From: Theocolax elegans
Lineage: Eukaryota; Arthropoda; Insecta; Hymenoptera; Cerocephalidae
Assembly: GCA_026168455.1 (NCBI GenBank)
Contig: CM047430.1
Location: 4,735,448-4,799,447 of the forward strand
Direction: 5' to 3'
DNA: 64,000 nucleotides
The notes under the pieces are model-generated. The model saw only the letters and a program-made list of their open reading frames with translations, had not been told where the DNA came from and did no database searches. The translations under genes were made by a program, and so were the position numbers. This document shows positions 11,474-21,597 of this stretch, one piece after another. Position 1 is the stretch's first letter. The number at the start of each line of letters is the position of its first letter.

Positions 11474-11791
11474 ATGAACAAAAATATATTAGGGAAACTA
11501 AACTGTGATAAATTTCAAAGCTATTTTATTAAGCTAGTAACCGAAGTAGAAAAATTCAAACTTAAAAAACAAAAAATGCCTGAATTAATTGAAGAAATGT
11601 CAAGTTCTGCATTGGAAGTCCTGCAGGACTCTGTAGTAAGAAAACAGTTACTTTTGGACATAAGAACATATATTTGCTTCAAGGGTTTTTGCTTAACAAA
11701 TGGTAATCGTTCTCATAGACGTATCTCGAATTATAATGCGAACAAAATGATTAATGTGAATACAAAAGAATACATATTTATTGTAACATAA
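11474..11791 (+). CDS. Hypothetical 105-residue ORF
   Basis: ATG-started frame ten bases after the LINE coding end. It is Lys/Glu/Leu-rich with a probable helical first half (KLVTEVEKFKLKKQKMPELI). I do not recognise it. It may be part of the LINE target site, such as an exon of a dead gene or another element, or a chance frame in AT-rich DNA. Confidence 0.3.
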   Translation: MNKNILGKLNCDKFQSYFIKLVTEVEKFKLKKQKMPELIEEMSSSALEVLQDSVVRKQLLLDIRTYICFKGFCLTNGNRSHRRISNYNANKMINVNTKEYIFIVT

Positions 11792-11812
11792 ATTGGGGAA
11801 AAATTAGTAAAA

Positions 11813-12052
11813 ATGTATAAGCTTGAAGGGGACTATAGGAATACAACTTCGAAACTGAAAGATAAAAGTGAGGAACAGGATATACATCACAACTGCAACA
11901 GTGTAAATAATGTAAATAACGTAAACATAAATAATTATTTTTCAAAATTTAGGCAAATAAATTTTGTGAAAGAATCAATAACACACAATGCTGATATTTC
12001 TAATGATAAATATGAACATATTGAAAACGTATTGGAACGCTGCGGCGATTGA
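11813..12052 (+). CDS. Hypothetical 79-residue ORF running into the hairpin array
   Basis: Asn-rich, low-complexity frame whose last four codons lie inside the repeat sequence that recurs at about 12,893. Not recognised and probably not a real gene; it is recorded because it borders the array. Confidence 0.2.
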   Translation: MYKLEGDYRNTTSKLKDKSEEQDIHHNCNSVNNVNNVNINNYFSKFRQINFVKESITHNADISNDKYEHIENVLERCGD

Positions 12053-13505
12053 TTATTGTCGCGTAGAACCTTCGAGGCGAGACAATCTCGGTGCGTTGTT
12101 TAGATTGTCTCGCCTCGAAGATATCCATCGAGAACTAAAAAGCAAACACATAATTTAATGTTACAAAGTTTATATTTTTATTATGGCAGTGTTTGTGAAG
12201 GTAAACCGAAAATTATTTTTAGTAATATATACACAAAAAATTCTTTTTCTTGGATAGCTGCTTTTTAGTTCTCGATGGATATCTACGAGGCGAGACAATC
12301 TGAACGACGCACCGAGAGTGTCTCGCCTCGTAGATATCCACTGATATGTTATAAGCAAACACATGATATATTGTAACAAATTTTATATTTTTATTATAGC
12401 AGTGTTTGCGTAGGTAAACCGAAAATTATTTTTAGTAATATATACACAAAAAATACTTTTTCTTGGATAGCTGCTTTTTAGTTCTCGATGGTATCTACGA
12501 GGCAAGACAATCTGAACGACGCGCCGAGAGTGTCTCGCCTCGTAGATATCCACCGATATATGTTATAAGCAAACACATAATATATTGTAACAAATCTTAT
12601 ATTTTTTTGTAGCAGTGTTTGTGAAGGTAAACCGTAAATTATTTTTAGTAATATATACACATATAATACTTTTTCTCGGATGGCTGCTTTTTAGTTCTCG
12701 ATGGATATCTACAAGGTGAGACAATCTGAACGACGCGCCGAGAGTGTCTCGCCTCGTAGATATCCACCGATATGTTATAAGCAAACACATAATATATTGT
12801 AACAAATTTTACATTTTTTTTATAACAGTGTTTGTGTAGGTAAACCGAAAATTATTTTTAGTAATATATACACAAAAAAGATCTTTTCTCAGAACGCTGC
12901 GGCGATTGATTATTGTCGTGTAGAACCTTCGAGGCGATACACTCTCGGCGCATTGTTTAGTTTGTCTCGCCTCGTAGATATCCATCGAGAACTAAAAAGC
13001 AAACACATAATTTATTGTTACAAATTTTATATTTTTATTATAGCAGTGTTTGTGAAGGTAAACCGAAAATTATTTTTAGCAATATATACACAAAAAAGTA
13101 TTTTTTGTGTATATATGACTAATAATAATTTTCGGTTTACCTACACAACCACTACTACAAAATAATATATAATTTGTTATAATATATTATGTGTTTGCTT
13201 ATAACATATCGGTGGATATCTACGAGGCGAGAGACTCTCGGCGCGTCGTTCAGATTGTCTCGCCTCGTAGATATCCATCGAGAACTAAAAAGCAGCCATC
13301 CGAGAAAAAGTATTTTTTGTGTATATATTACTAAAAATAATTTTCGGTGTACCTTCACAAACACTGATATAAAAAAATAAAAAATTTGTTATAATATATT
13401 ATGTGTTTGCTTTTTAGTTCTCGATGGATATCTGCGAGGCGAGGCAATCTGAACGACGCGCCGAGTGTGTCTCTATCACTCGCAGGTTCTTCGAGAGTAG
13501 ATTTT
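12036..13505. repeat. Tandem and inverted array of units with perfect hairpins
   Basis: About seven units of roughly 200-290 bp. Each holds an inverted repeat around a GAGGCGAGACA core: arms at 12,070-12,088/12,102-12,120 (19 bp perfect), 12,276-12,297/12,319-12,340 (22 bp perfect), 12,489-12,509/12,531-12,552, 12,702-12,723/12,745-12,766, about 12,922-12,985, 13,212-13,276 and a degenerate one at about 13,425-13,490. Between hairpins lies a shared AT-rich segment ending 'taatatatacacaaaaaa'. Orientation flips near 13,100, where the spacer is present as an inverted pair. Confidence 0.85.
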
Positions 13506-14062
13506 AATAACCGCCGAAGCCTGCCGAGAAAAAGACGTTCATTTTTTTAAAACAAATAGTTTTCTATTCAGCTACAAAAACATTGTTATAAAATAAATTT
13601 AAAACTTTGTACAATAAATGAGGCTATATCCGCACGACCGCGAAGACTCACAGTACGATGCGTGCTGGACGACGGCGGTCGACGGACCGTTCGACGCAAG
13701 TTGCGCGTGCACGTCGGGCCCGTCCAGCGAAGCAGTGAACGAGCCTGTTGAAGCTCGAGAGAGCTCTTCAGTACTCCGTCGCGGCAACGTTGACGTCGCG
13801 TTGGCAATGCGATTGCTATCGTCCTTCATTTTCCCGTGGCGGACTACCTTGTGTGTGTGTGTGTGTGTGTGTGTCTCAGCAAAGCAACATTTCAAGCGTC
13901 AACCCAGGATATGCTCCTCTATACTGCCAAGGTGGATGCATGCCTTGGTTGTAGGTGCAGTGCATTTATTCCTTCTTTTGTAAATATGCTTCCCATCTCG
14001 TCCCCCTTCTTACCCTTTTCCACTCGCGTAGCAAACCGCCGCAGCTCGTACGTAGCCGAGCA
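13506..14062. other. Intergenic, no gene recognised
   Basis: GC-richer DNA with overlapping open frames on both strands, none resembling a known product. It contains a (GT)12 run. Confidence 0.4.
13851..13874. repeat. (GT)12 microsatellite
   Basis: Uninterrupted GT dinucleotides. Confidence 0.95.
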
Positions 14063-15101
14063 TCCCGCGTAAAAATCCGAAAGTTTTGGCCAAACTTCGC
14101 CCAAGTTTATGTTTGTATAAACTTGGGGCAAATTTGGGCAATGAGACTATGCCAAACTTGACAACTCACGCATTCCAAGTTAGGGAGAAGTTTGCAAAAG
14201 TTATGCCAAACTTCCTGCAAAGTTCTTATAATTATTTTATTATTGGCTGAAATATGGGACAAATTTGTCCAAAGTATGGCGCAAGTGTAGGATTACTTTT
14301 GCTACACTTTATTTTTAAGTTATATTAATTATAAAATTTGAAAAGAAAAGAAATAAAAAATAATTTAATTTTACCCGATTTACACCTAAAAGAAAATGCG
14401 TACATATTTTTCCAAAAGATTTCAAGGTCCTCGGTGAATTTCATCCTCTTCATCTAAGTCGTCGCAGCACGTCATTTGAAGTCGACGTTGAGGGTTAGAC
14501 TGATGCATCGGCGTCAAGAAAAATTTCTTAGTAACCAGTAAACAAGAAGTCATTTGTTTGCTGGTCGTCGAGCAAATTTCACAAACGTCCCTTAGTAACC
14601 AGCAATCAAACGACTTCTTGTTTACTGGTTACTAAGAAATTTTTCTTGACGCCGATGCATCAGTCTAACCCTCAACGTCGACTTCAAATGACGTGCTGCG
14701 ACGACTTAGATGAAGAGGATGAAATTCACCGAGGACCTTGGAATCTTTTGGAAAAATATGTATGCATTTTCTTTCAGGTGTAAATCGGGTAATATTAAAT
14801 TATTGTTAATTTATTTTCTTTTCAAATTTTATTATTAATATAACTTAAAAATAAAGTTTAGCAAAAGTAATCCTACACTTGCGCCATACTTTGGACAAAT
14901 TTGTCCCATATAGCAGCCAATAATAAAATAATTTATAAGAACTTTGTAGGAAGTTTGGCATAACTTTTGAAAACTTCTCCCAAACTTGGAATGCATGAGC
15001 TATCAAGTTTGGCATAGTCTCATTGCCCAAATTTGCCCCAAGTTTATACAAACATAAACTTGGGCGAAGTTTGGCCCAAACTTTCGGATTTTTACGCGGG
15101 A
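14063..15101. mobile_element. Foldback/MITE-like element with ~500-bp inverted arms
   Basis: The left arm from 14,063 (tcccgcgtaaaaatccgaaag) is mirrored by the right arm ending at 15,101. The arms run almost to the centre (about 14,565-14,600), leaving a ~35-bp loop. Subterminal cccaagtttat...ataaacttggg is itself an inverted repeat. There is no coding frame. Flanks read AT on both sides if the ends are taken as CCCGCG...CGCGGG, a possible 2-bp target duplication. Non-autonomous. Confidence 0.85.
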
Positions 15102-15488
15102 TTCGTTTTATTAATTCGCCAAAATTATACGCGGCTGGCGCCCATAACGCTTTATCTATTAATGTAATAAATTTTATTTCATCACACGATAATTATTCGG
15201 CTGACTTTTGATCGGGTATTTCCGAGAAACTACACACCGCTGAAGCCTACAAACTAGCAGACGACGGTTCGCTCTAGTAGGTGCGTGCACAGTTCGACTC
15301 GACGATTACACGCACCTCCTACACGCGGCAAACGGAGTACGATTTCAAGTTGCAATTCTATTAGGTTATATACTAACCATATATTATATATTATCAGTTA
15401 TTCAACAGTACCATAGTAAATATCCATTTTATAATCTACATATGTATTTAGTAGAATTAATCATATTTCCAACTGCATTAATTATAAT
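15102..15488. other. Flank with a possible LTR scrap
   Basis: No gene. Bases about 15,127-15,150 (acgcggctggcgccca) match the complement of about 31,008-31,030 inside the inverted LTR relative, so this may be a small LTR remnant. Confidence 0.35.
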
Positions 15489-15492
15489 GTAT
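15489..15492. repeat. 4-bp target site duplication GTAT (left)
   Basis: GTAT directly before the 5' LTR equals GTAT at 26,827-26,830 directly after the 3' LTR. Confidence 0.85.
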
Positions 15493-16144
15493 TGTTACGT
15501 CATAAGACGTATACTTTTAATTTTGTAATTTTTAATCGACAACAAGTCGTAACTAACAACTGCAGCTTAAAGAATGCGAACGTAGAGTTTCGTAAATGAC
15601 CTGGATATTAGCAATGAATCGAAGAGTCAAAATGCAAACTCAGCGATTTGTTAAATGAGATCATGGTAATATTCGACTAAAATTTGTAAATTAATTTTAT
15701 AATTTATAAACATTCTTTTACAATAAATTGAAGATGTTGACCTACAATTAGGCAGTTCGAATCACGCGTCGGCTCGTCTCTCAAGTGTTTAAGACTGAGA
15801 GTACTAATTATAAAGAAATCAAGAATATTGTAAAAGTGTAAAATTAATAAATTATATAATATATTTAAATCAATTATAAACAAAGTGTTAATTATTCATT
15901 TACTTAAAATACAAGGAAGCAAAGATCTTCAAGAGAAGAAATACTGAGTAAGTACTCAATTTATATAAAAATAATTGATTAATACTAGTGTGGAAAGAGC
16001 TCTCCTTCTTTCCTGCCACTAGATAATACGTTTATGTTCTGTAAAACATACTCTTAGTTTTCCTAAACATTCCCTAGGTTCGAGTCCTGGCTAAGCGACA
16101 GGCGTCATTGTTTAGATTAAGCTTTTAGTATTCAGGACATAACA
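15493..16144 (+). repeat. 5' LTR of the provirus
   Basis: 652 bp, TGTTACGTC...GACATAACA, a direct repeat of 26,175-26,826 with no difference seen. It contains AATAAA-like signals and a tRNA T-arm-like hairpin at 16,075-16,091. Confidence 0.95.
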
Positions 16145-16146
16145 AA

Positions 16147-16164
16147 TGGTTCCGGTACAAACAC
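16147..16164 (+). promoter_or_regulatory. Candidate primer binding site
   Basis: TGGTTCCGGTA begins two bases after the LTR. A TGG start is expected for pairing to a tRNA CCA end. I could not assign the tRNA. Confidence 0.45.
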
Positions 16165-16453
16165 ACTATTATTAAACAAATTCTTTTTTTTTTTTTTGGA
16201 AGAAGGGTTCCAATAATTTAAAAACCGTAACAAATGATTTCGGTATAAATAACTTTATTAAAAATATAAATAATTCTATTAACAATAGAAGTATAAATAA
16301 CTCTATTAAAAATATATAATAACTTATTTTCGTTTATACATTTCATTGTATTGAAACATATCAGTAATTTTGACTAAGATTAGCTTGGGAATAAATAAAA
16401 AAAAAAATTTTTTTTTCATTCGAGTTAAGGAAAAAATACATAAGTCAAAATAT

Positions 16454-16748
16454 TTATTCAAATGTTACAATAATTTGATTATTATTTAAATTGACTTTCA
16501 TGGTTCTTTTTAATTGTGGTGGAGTGTCAATTTTGTTGTTACACCATTGACATTGAGGTACAAAATTTTCATAATCCCAGTCTTCAATATGACAATCGAT
16601 CTGGTACACAGGATCGGAAGTTAAATTCACATTTTTTACTAATTGAGAAATAGTTGATTGATTTATGGAAGTCGACTAAAAAAAGAGAAGATAAACATTG
16701 ATAAAGAGAATAGAAAAAATTGAAATAATTTTAACTTACTGAATTCAT
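16454..16748 (-). CDS. Antisense spliced mini-gene in the proviral leader
   Basis: On the minus strand a TATAAA box (16,786-16,779) precedes an ATG at 16,748. Exon 1 codes three residues (16,748-16,740). An intron at 16,739-16,676 starts GTAAGT and ends with a pyrimidine tract plus TTTAG (64 nt). Exon 2 runs in phase from 16,675 to a TAA at 16,454, giving 76 codons in total. AATAAA overlaps the stop. The product is acidic to neutral with a CHIEDWDYENF block and a CQWC pair; I do not recognise the family. It lies wholly between the 5' LTR and gag. No sense-strand frame competes. It could be a captured host or viral gene or an accessory antisense gene of the element. The structure is seen directly; expression is inferred. 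Confidence 0.6.
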
Positions 16749-16778
16749 TGTAGTATTTATTTCTTCTAGATGTGGTGT

Positions 16779-16786
16779 TTTTTATA
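16779..16786 (-). promoter_or_regulatory. TATA box of the antisense mini-gene
   Basis: GATATAAAA on the minus strand, about 31 bases upstream of the minus-strand ATG, leaving room for a very short 5' UTR. Confidence 0.45.
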
Positions 16787-17173
16787 TCAAAGTTGTGATT
16801 AATATTCTTGCAGAAGCATATACGACTTATATAATAAATTTATACGACCTAAGCATTTTTTTTTAACCTGGATTGGTTTTAAGTCAAGCTTTGTAAGAAA
16901 GTAATTAAGTATAAAATTTTTTTTTATAGAAGTATGAATAAATAATTTTGGAAAAAGATAAATAACTTACACAGATTTTTCTTTTTTAAATAAATTAATT
17001 TAATTTAACAGGATATATATTATTTTAAGTTGAGTCAGGTTCAATTCCCAAAATTGGACTTGGCATCTTACATCATTAAAGCATAAAAAATCATAATTTT
17101 TGTTTATAAATATTATTATTAATAAAACTACTATTTGTAAAATTTGTAAGAAATTTATAATGCATAAAATCAA

Positions 17174-19186
17174 ATGTCAAATACAGAAAATAATAAACCA
17201 TTAACCAGAGGGTTAGTTAAAGAAAATCCTATTTTAAAAGAACAAATATTAAATCCTTTTCAAAAGAGTTCAAAATTATTACGTTCTCCTCCTTCAAAAA
17301 CTGTTAGTTTTAATTTACCAACAGAACAAAATAACGTTGAATCTTCATCAGAAATTAACCATCCTAAACCATCAACTTCTTTAGAATTAGAACAAAATTC
17401 TAGTATTTACAAAGATTCAGCTATTGCATTAGATGATACAATTTGGGATATAACAAATTCGACTGGATTTAACGATTATACAGATATTGAAGGTTTATTA
17501 AACCAAAGAAGTCTTTTATTGAATAATTCTGAAGAAGTAGAAGTAACTAATTTAATAGATATTGAAACACCAAATCAAGTAGAGAATAGTTCACTTAATC
17601 TGGGAAATTTTGATTTTAAAAACATAAATATGACTCAAGAGAATGCACTCAAATTATCTTTAAAGGATGTTGCGAATTTAGTGCCTGAATTTGATGGGCA
17701 TAATCCAACACCAACAGAATATATAGAAAAATTAAAACAGGCTAAAAGTATTATTGCAGATATTGATGAAGAAAATTTAATTAAGGTATTAAAAATTAAG
17801 TTAAAAGGAGAAGCATATAAGGCTTTGGGTAATTCTAATATTAAAAGTATTGAAGATTTAGTTTCTATTATAAGAAAATTATATCCTTCAAAAAATAATT
17901 TATATGAACTATATGGCAAACTATCTCAAATTATACAAGGTAAAAATGAGTCTGTGGTTAGTTACACTAATAGAATTACAGATTTGGTAAAACAAATGAA
18001 AGAAATTAAAAAAGCACAATCGGGAGAAACGAATACTAGTATTAAAAATTTTAATGATACTGTTGATAAAGATGCTTTAAAATATTTTAAAGACGGTTTA
18101 AAATTTGAAATAAATATCCGAGTTGGGGAACATAATGATTTATCATCAATATCTATAAAAGCTATAGAAATAGAAAATTTAATTTTGAAACAAGACAGCT
18201 TAAGAGATAGTAATTGTTTATCTGCAAATAATAGTTTTTTTAAATCAGAAACGGAAAAAATTTTAACTTGTCAAATTTGCCATGGTATTCAACATGAAGC
18301 ATTATTTTGTCCTTTAGCAGGCTGTGTCTATTGCAAAGGAACAGATCATTTTTCAAATAATTGTAGAGTTGTCACAAATAAAATAAATTTAACTTGTAAA
18401 CATTGCAGTCAACCTAATCATTCAATAAGTGCTTGTAAATATAATAAAGATCAATATAGTTATTGTCAATATTGTCAAGAAATTTCGCATACAGTAAATC
18501 AATGTCCTTTTATTTCAGAATATATAATTTGTTGGAAATGTGGTCTTTCCGGACATAATCCTAATGTTTGTTCAGGTCAAAAGAAAATTATAGTAGAAAA
18601 TTGTGGTTTTTGTGGAAAAATAAATCATTCTTTAGAAAATTGTCCAGAAATGACTTGCCTCAAATGTAATGGTAAGGGACATATAAGTAAAAATTGTAAA
18701 AATGAAAAAATTAGCTTTTGTTCAATTTGTAATGAAGGACATTTATCAACTGAATGTGAACAGATAAAACTAATGGTTGCACAATTTAAATCTTCGCAAA
18801 ATTATAATCAACAAGTAAATTCGAGAAATATGAATAGTAATTTTCAAAATAAAATTTTTAATAATAACACAAATAAAATAAATAGAAATATGTCTCAAGG
18901 AAAGGTTTGTGACTATTGCAAGTTTAAAGGTCATGTAATCGATGAATGTTGGAAATTACAAGCATTAAAAAATTATAAACAAACTAAAAAACAATGTTCA
19001 TTTTGTAAAAATTTTGATCATTTGATTGATAATTGTAGTATGCTGAAACTTTTGGAAAGTAGTGTAGATGAATTATGTTCAAATTGCAAAGCAATCGGGC
19101 ATACAGCTGAAAATTGCGTAAAATATCGAGACAGTCAGCAAAAATTTTCGGGAAACGAGAACACTCTTCCAGGTTCGAGTGCATAG
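17174..19186 (+). CDS. gag: Gag with eleven zinc knuckles
   Basis: 670 residues. The first ~150 are acidic and unstructured. Residues about 165-280 look like a retrotransposon capsid region (LVPEFDGHNPTPTEYIEKL onward). Residues 366-648 hold eleven cysteine knuckles: ten fit CX2CX4HX4C and the eighth (CSICNEGHLSTEC) is one residue shorter. Insect errantivirus Gags usually have few or none, so this array is unusual; it probably binds the RNA genome or other nucleic acid. The last 73 nt overlap pol in the -1 frame. The start is the first ATG after a long AT-rich leader. The frame is intact. Confidence 0.9.
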   Translation: MSNTENNKPLTRGLVKENPILKEQILNPFQKSSKLLRSPPSKTVSFNLPTEQNNVESSSEINHPKPSTSLELEQNSSIYKDSAIALDDTIWDITNSTGFNDYTDIEGLLNQRSLLLNNSEEVEVTNLIDIETPNQVENSSLNLGNFDFKNINMTQENALKLSLKDVANLVPEFDGHNPTPTEYIEKLKQAKSIIADIDEENLIKVLKIKLKGEAYKALGNSNIKSIEDLVSIIRKLYPSKNNLYELYGKLSQIIQGKNESVVSYTNRITDLVKQMKEIKKAQSGETNTSIKNFNDTVDKDALKYFKDGLKFEINIRVGEHNDLSSISIKAIEIENLILKQDSLRDSNCLSANNSFFKSETEKILTCQICHGIQHEALFCPLAGCVYCKGTDHFSNNCRVVTNKINLTCKHCSQPNHSISACKYNKDQYSYCQYCQEISHTVNQCPFISEYIICWKCGLSGHNPNVCSGQKKIIVENCGFCGKINHSLENCPEMTCLKCNGKGHISKNCKNEKISFCSICNEGHLSTECEQIKLMVAQFKSSQNYNQQVNSRNMNSNFQNKIFNNNTNKINRNMSQGKVCDYCKFKGHVIDECWKLQALKNYKQTKKQCSFCKNFDHLIDNCSMLKLLESSVDELCSNCKAIGHTAENCVKYRDSQQKFSGNENTLPGSSA

Positions 19187-21597
19187 GGAGAGATAATAAA
19201 GACAAGACACTCGGTGACCTACAATATCAAATGTCAACAAAACATGAGTTTATTGACCAATCGTTTCATAATATGAGTAATAATTCGTTAGTAAATCAGG
19301 ATAACTTACGAAATTATGTCTTTAAAATTGAGAATTTATTACAACACATTGAAATTGATGATTTAATACCAAACAAAAAATGTAAATTTTTAATTGACAG
19401 TGGAGCACAAATTAATCTTATAAAAAAAGATAATATTCCATTTAATTTAATAAACAATACTGAAAGAATTTTAATATCTGGCATAACAGATAATGCTATT
19501 AAAACTTTGGGTACTATAAATTTAGCAATAAACAATATTAATTTTGAATTCCACGTAGCTCCTGAAGATTTTTCAATACCTTATGATGGCATAATAGGTA
19601 TAAAAATTCTTATGCAACAAAAACTTCGGTTAGATAAAGGCTATTTAGAAATTAACAACAATAAATTAAAAATTCAATCGAATAAACTGCAGTCTATAGA
19701 AAGTAAAGAAAATTCTGTACATATTATAAAAGATAATTGTAACGAAGTAATACAAGATAAAGATTATGAGAATAATATAAGAAAAAGAGAATTTACAGAA
19801 AATTTAGAAAGTAGTATGTGCATACAAAGTACAATAAATGAAGATTTTTTAAAATTTTTCAATATAATTGAAAATATTCATGATAAAACTTGTGAAGAAA
19901 TAAATCAAAATAAATTTCAAGAAGTAGCTGAAGGTAATTTTGGAAAAAGTAATGATTTAATAGACGTTTCGAATCAAGATTTAATCGATGTTTTAAATGA
20001 AGATTTAATTGATTTTTCAGATAAAGAATTAATTGATTTTTCAAATAAAGATTTAATTGATTTTTATGAAAATATTGAAACAACAAAATTAATTGATACT
20101 GTAAATAATACAAAAACGCAAATTTTAACTGAAAAAAATAATGATGAAAGTGTAATAGATTCGTGGGTAAGTGATCAATCAAAAGTTGATAATTATGTAA
20201 ATCTTGTAGATTTTTTACAAAATAAAGAAATAAATATTGAACAGTTTTTAGGAAATTTAAATAATACAATGTTAAATAAAAATGATATTAAAGAAGAAGA
20301 ATATATTATTAATAATTACCTTATTTTTGAAGAAACATTAAAAAACAATAATTTAATTGATAGAGAGGATACATATTTTAAAAATCAAATTAATTATATT
20401 TCATTAGATATTGAGGGCTTTTATAATGATATTATTAATACTAACGTTTCAATATTACCTTATGAGAGTGAAATAATACATATGGGGTCAATTTATTTTA
20501 CAAAAGAAGATGAAGAAAATAAATTAAATAATTTAAGTAAAGAAAGAAAATTGCTAGAAAAAGTAAATTTAAATCACTTATCGAATGAGGATAAAGAAAC
20601 AGTTCAAACTTTTATTTTGGAAAATAGAGAGTCATTTTGGTTAGAAGGTGAAAAAATTGGTTTATGTAAAATAGAAGAGCATGAAATAAATTTAATTGAT
20701 GACAAACCTATATACGTTAAACAGTTCCCATTACCTTATAAATTAAAAGAAATTGCAGTTGAAGAAACGAAAAAATTGATTAATAATGATCTTATAAGAA
20801 ATTCAAAAAGCGCGTTTAATGCACCAACTTGGTTAGTAGAAAAAAAGACATTAGCGAGTAATGGTAAAAAGAAATGGAGGCTTGTTATTGATTATAGAAA
20901 ATTAAATGCAAAAACCATTCCTGATCCCTATATGTTACCTAATATAACAGAAATTTTTGATGAAATGGGAAAAAATAATAAAATATTTAGTTCTATTGAT
21001 ATGGTATCAGGATTCCATCAAATTAGAGTAAAAGAAAAAGATATTCATAAAACAGCGTTTAGTATTCATCCACTAGGAAGATTTGAGTTTAAAGTATTAC
21101 CTTTTGGTTTAATAAACTCACCTAGAACATTTCAAAGAGTAATGAATAGAGTTTTAGAAAATTTAATTGGAACAATTTGTTTTGTATACATGGATGATGT
21201 AATTATTTTTTCCGAAACTATAGAAGAGCATATACAGAGGTTAAATATAGTAGTAAAAAAATTAAAGGAAGCAGGTTTAAAAATTGAAACAAGTAAATGT
21301 AAATTTTTTCAGAAAGAAATTGAATTTTTAGGCCATATAATAAGTAAAGATGGTATAAGAACAGATGAGAAGAAAATAGTTGCTATAAAACAATTTCCTC
21401 GTCCAAAAAATATTAAAAATGTGAGAGAATTTTTAGGCTTAGCAGGTTATTATAGACGATTTATTAAAAATTTTGCAGAAATAGCTAAACCCTTAACGAC
21501 TTTATTACAAAAAGAAGTAAAATTTATTTGGAATACAGAAATACAAGAGGCTTTTGATAAATTAAAGACTGCGTTATGTACTGCACCTGTTTTATAG
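19114..21597 (+). CDS. pol: Pol part 1: protease and reverse transcriptase
   Basis: Expressed by -1 frameshift from gag; the ATG at 19,114 is incidental. The protease active site is LIDSGAQ, with Asp at residue 95. An unusual acidic spacer of roughly 350 residues with repeated DLIDFS-type units follows (about residues 280-340). RT begins near residue 530, and catalytic YMDD is at residues 692-695. The frame stops at TAG 21,595-21,597 at the RT/RNase H boundary, then stays open in the same frame. Given identical LTRs, this is either a very recent nonsense change, a sequence error or a readthrough stop. Confidence 0.88.
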   Translation: MRKISRQSAKIFGKREHSSRFECIGRDNKDKTLGDLQYQMSTKHEFIDQSFHNMSNNSLVNQDNLRNYVFKIENLLQHIEIDDLIPNKKCKFLIDSGAQINLIKKDNIPFNLINNTERILISGITDNAIKTLGTINLAINNINFEFHVAPEDFSIPYDGIIGIKILMQQKLRLDKGYLEINNNKLKIQSNKLQSIESKENSVHIIKDNCNEVIQDKDYENNIRKREFTENLESSMCIQSTINEDFLKFFNIIENIHDKTCEEINQNKFQEVAEGNFGKSNDLIDVSNQDLIDVLNEDLIDFSDKELIDFSNKDLIDFYENIETTKLIDTVNNTKTQILTEKNNDESVIDSWVSDQSKVDNYVNLVDFLQNKEINIEQFLGNLNNTMLNKNDIKEEEYIINNYLIFEETLKNNNLIDREDTYFKNQINYISLDIEGFYNDIINTNVSILPYESEIIHMGSIYFTKEDEENKLNNLSKERKLLEKVNLNHLSNEDKETVQTFILENRESFWLEGEKIGLCKIEEHEINLIDDKPIYVKQFPLPYKLKEIAVEETKKLINNDLIRNSKSAFNAPTWLVEKKTLASNGKKKWRLVIDYRKLNAKTIPDPYMLPNITEIFDEMGKNNKIFSSIDMVSGFHQIRVKEKDIHKTAFSIHPLGRFEFKVLPFGLINSPRTFQRVMNRVLENLIGTICFVYMDDVIIFSETIEEHIQRLNIVVKKLKEAGLKIETSKCKFFQKEIEFLGHIISKDGIRTDEKKIVAIKQFPRPKNIKNVREFLGLAGYYRRFIKNFAEIAKPLTTLLQKEVKFIWNTEIQEAFDKLKTALCTAPVL
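19150..19181 (+). promoter_or_regulatory. -1 ribosomal frameshift signal (GGGAAAC plus hairpin)
   Basis: G GGA AAC sits in the Gag frame at 19,150-19,156, the canonical X XXY YYZ form. After a 5-nt spacer a small hairpin can form (CACTC 19,162-19,166 with GAGTG 19,177-19,181). Pol is in the -1 frame and the overlap ends at 19,186. Confidence 0.65.

Noticed and set aside
13586..14161. Several overlapping frames of 60-120 codons
   Set aside because: Low-complexity, on both strands, crossing the GT repeat and the foldback edge; no coding evidence.
19139..19150. A-run CAAAAATTTTC as the gag/pol slippery site
   Set aside because: It does not fit X XXY YYZ in the Gag frame, whereas GGGAAAC immediately after it does.
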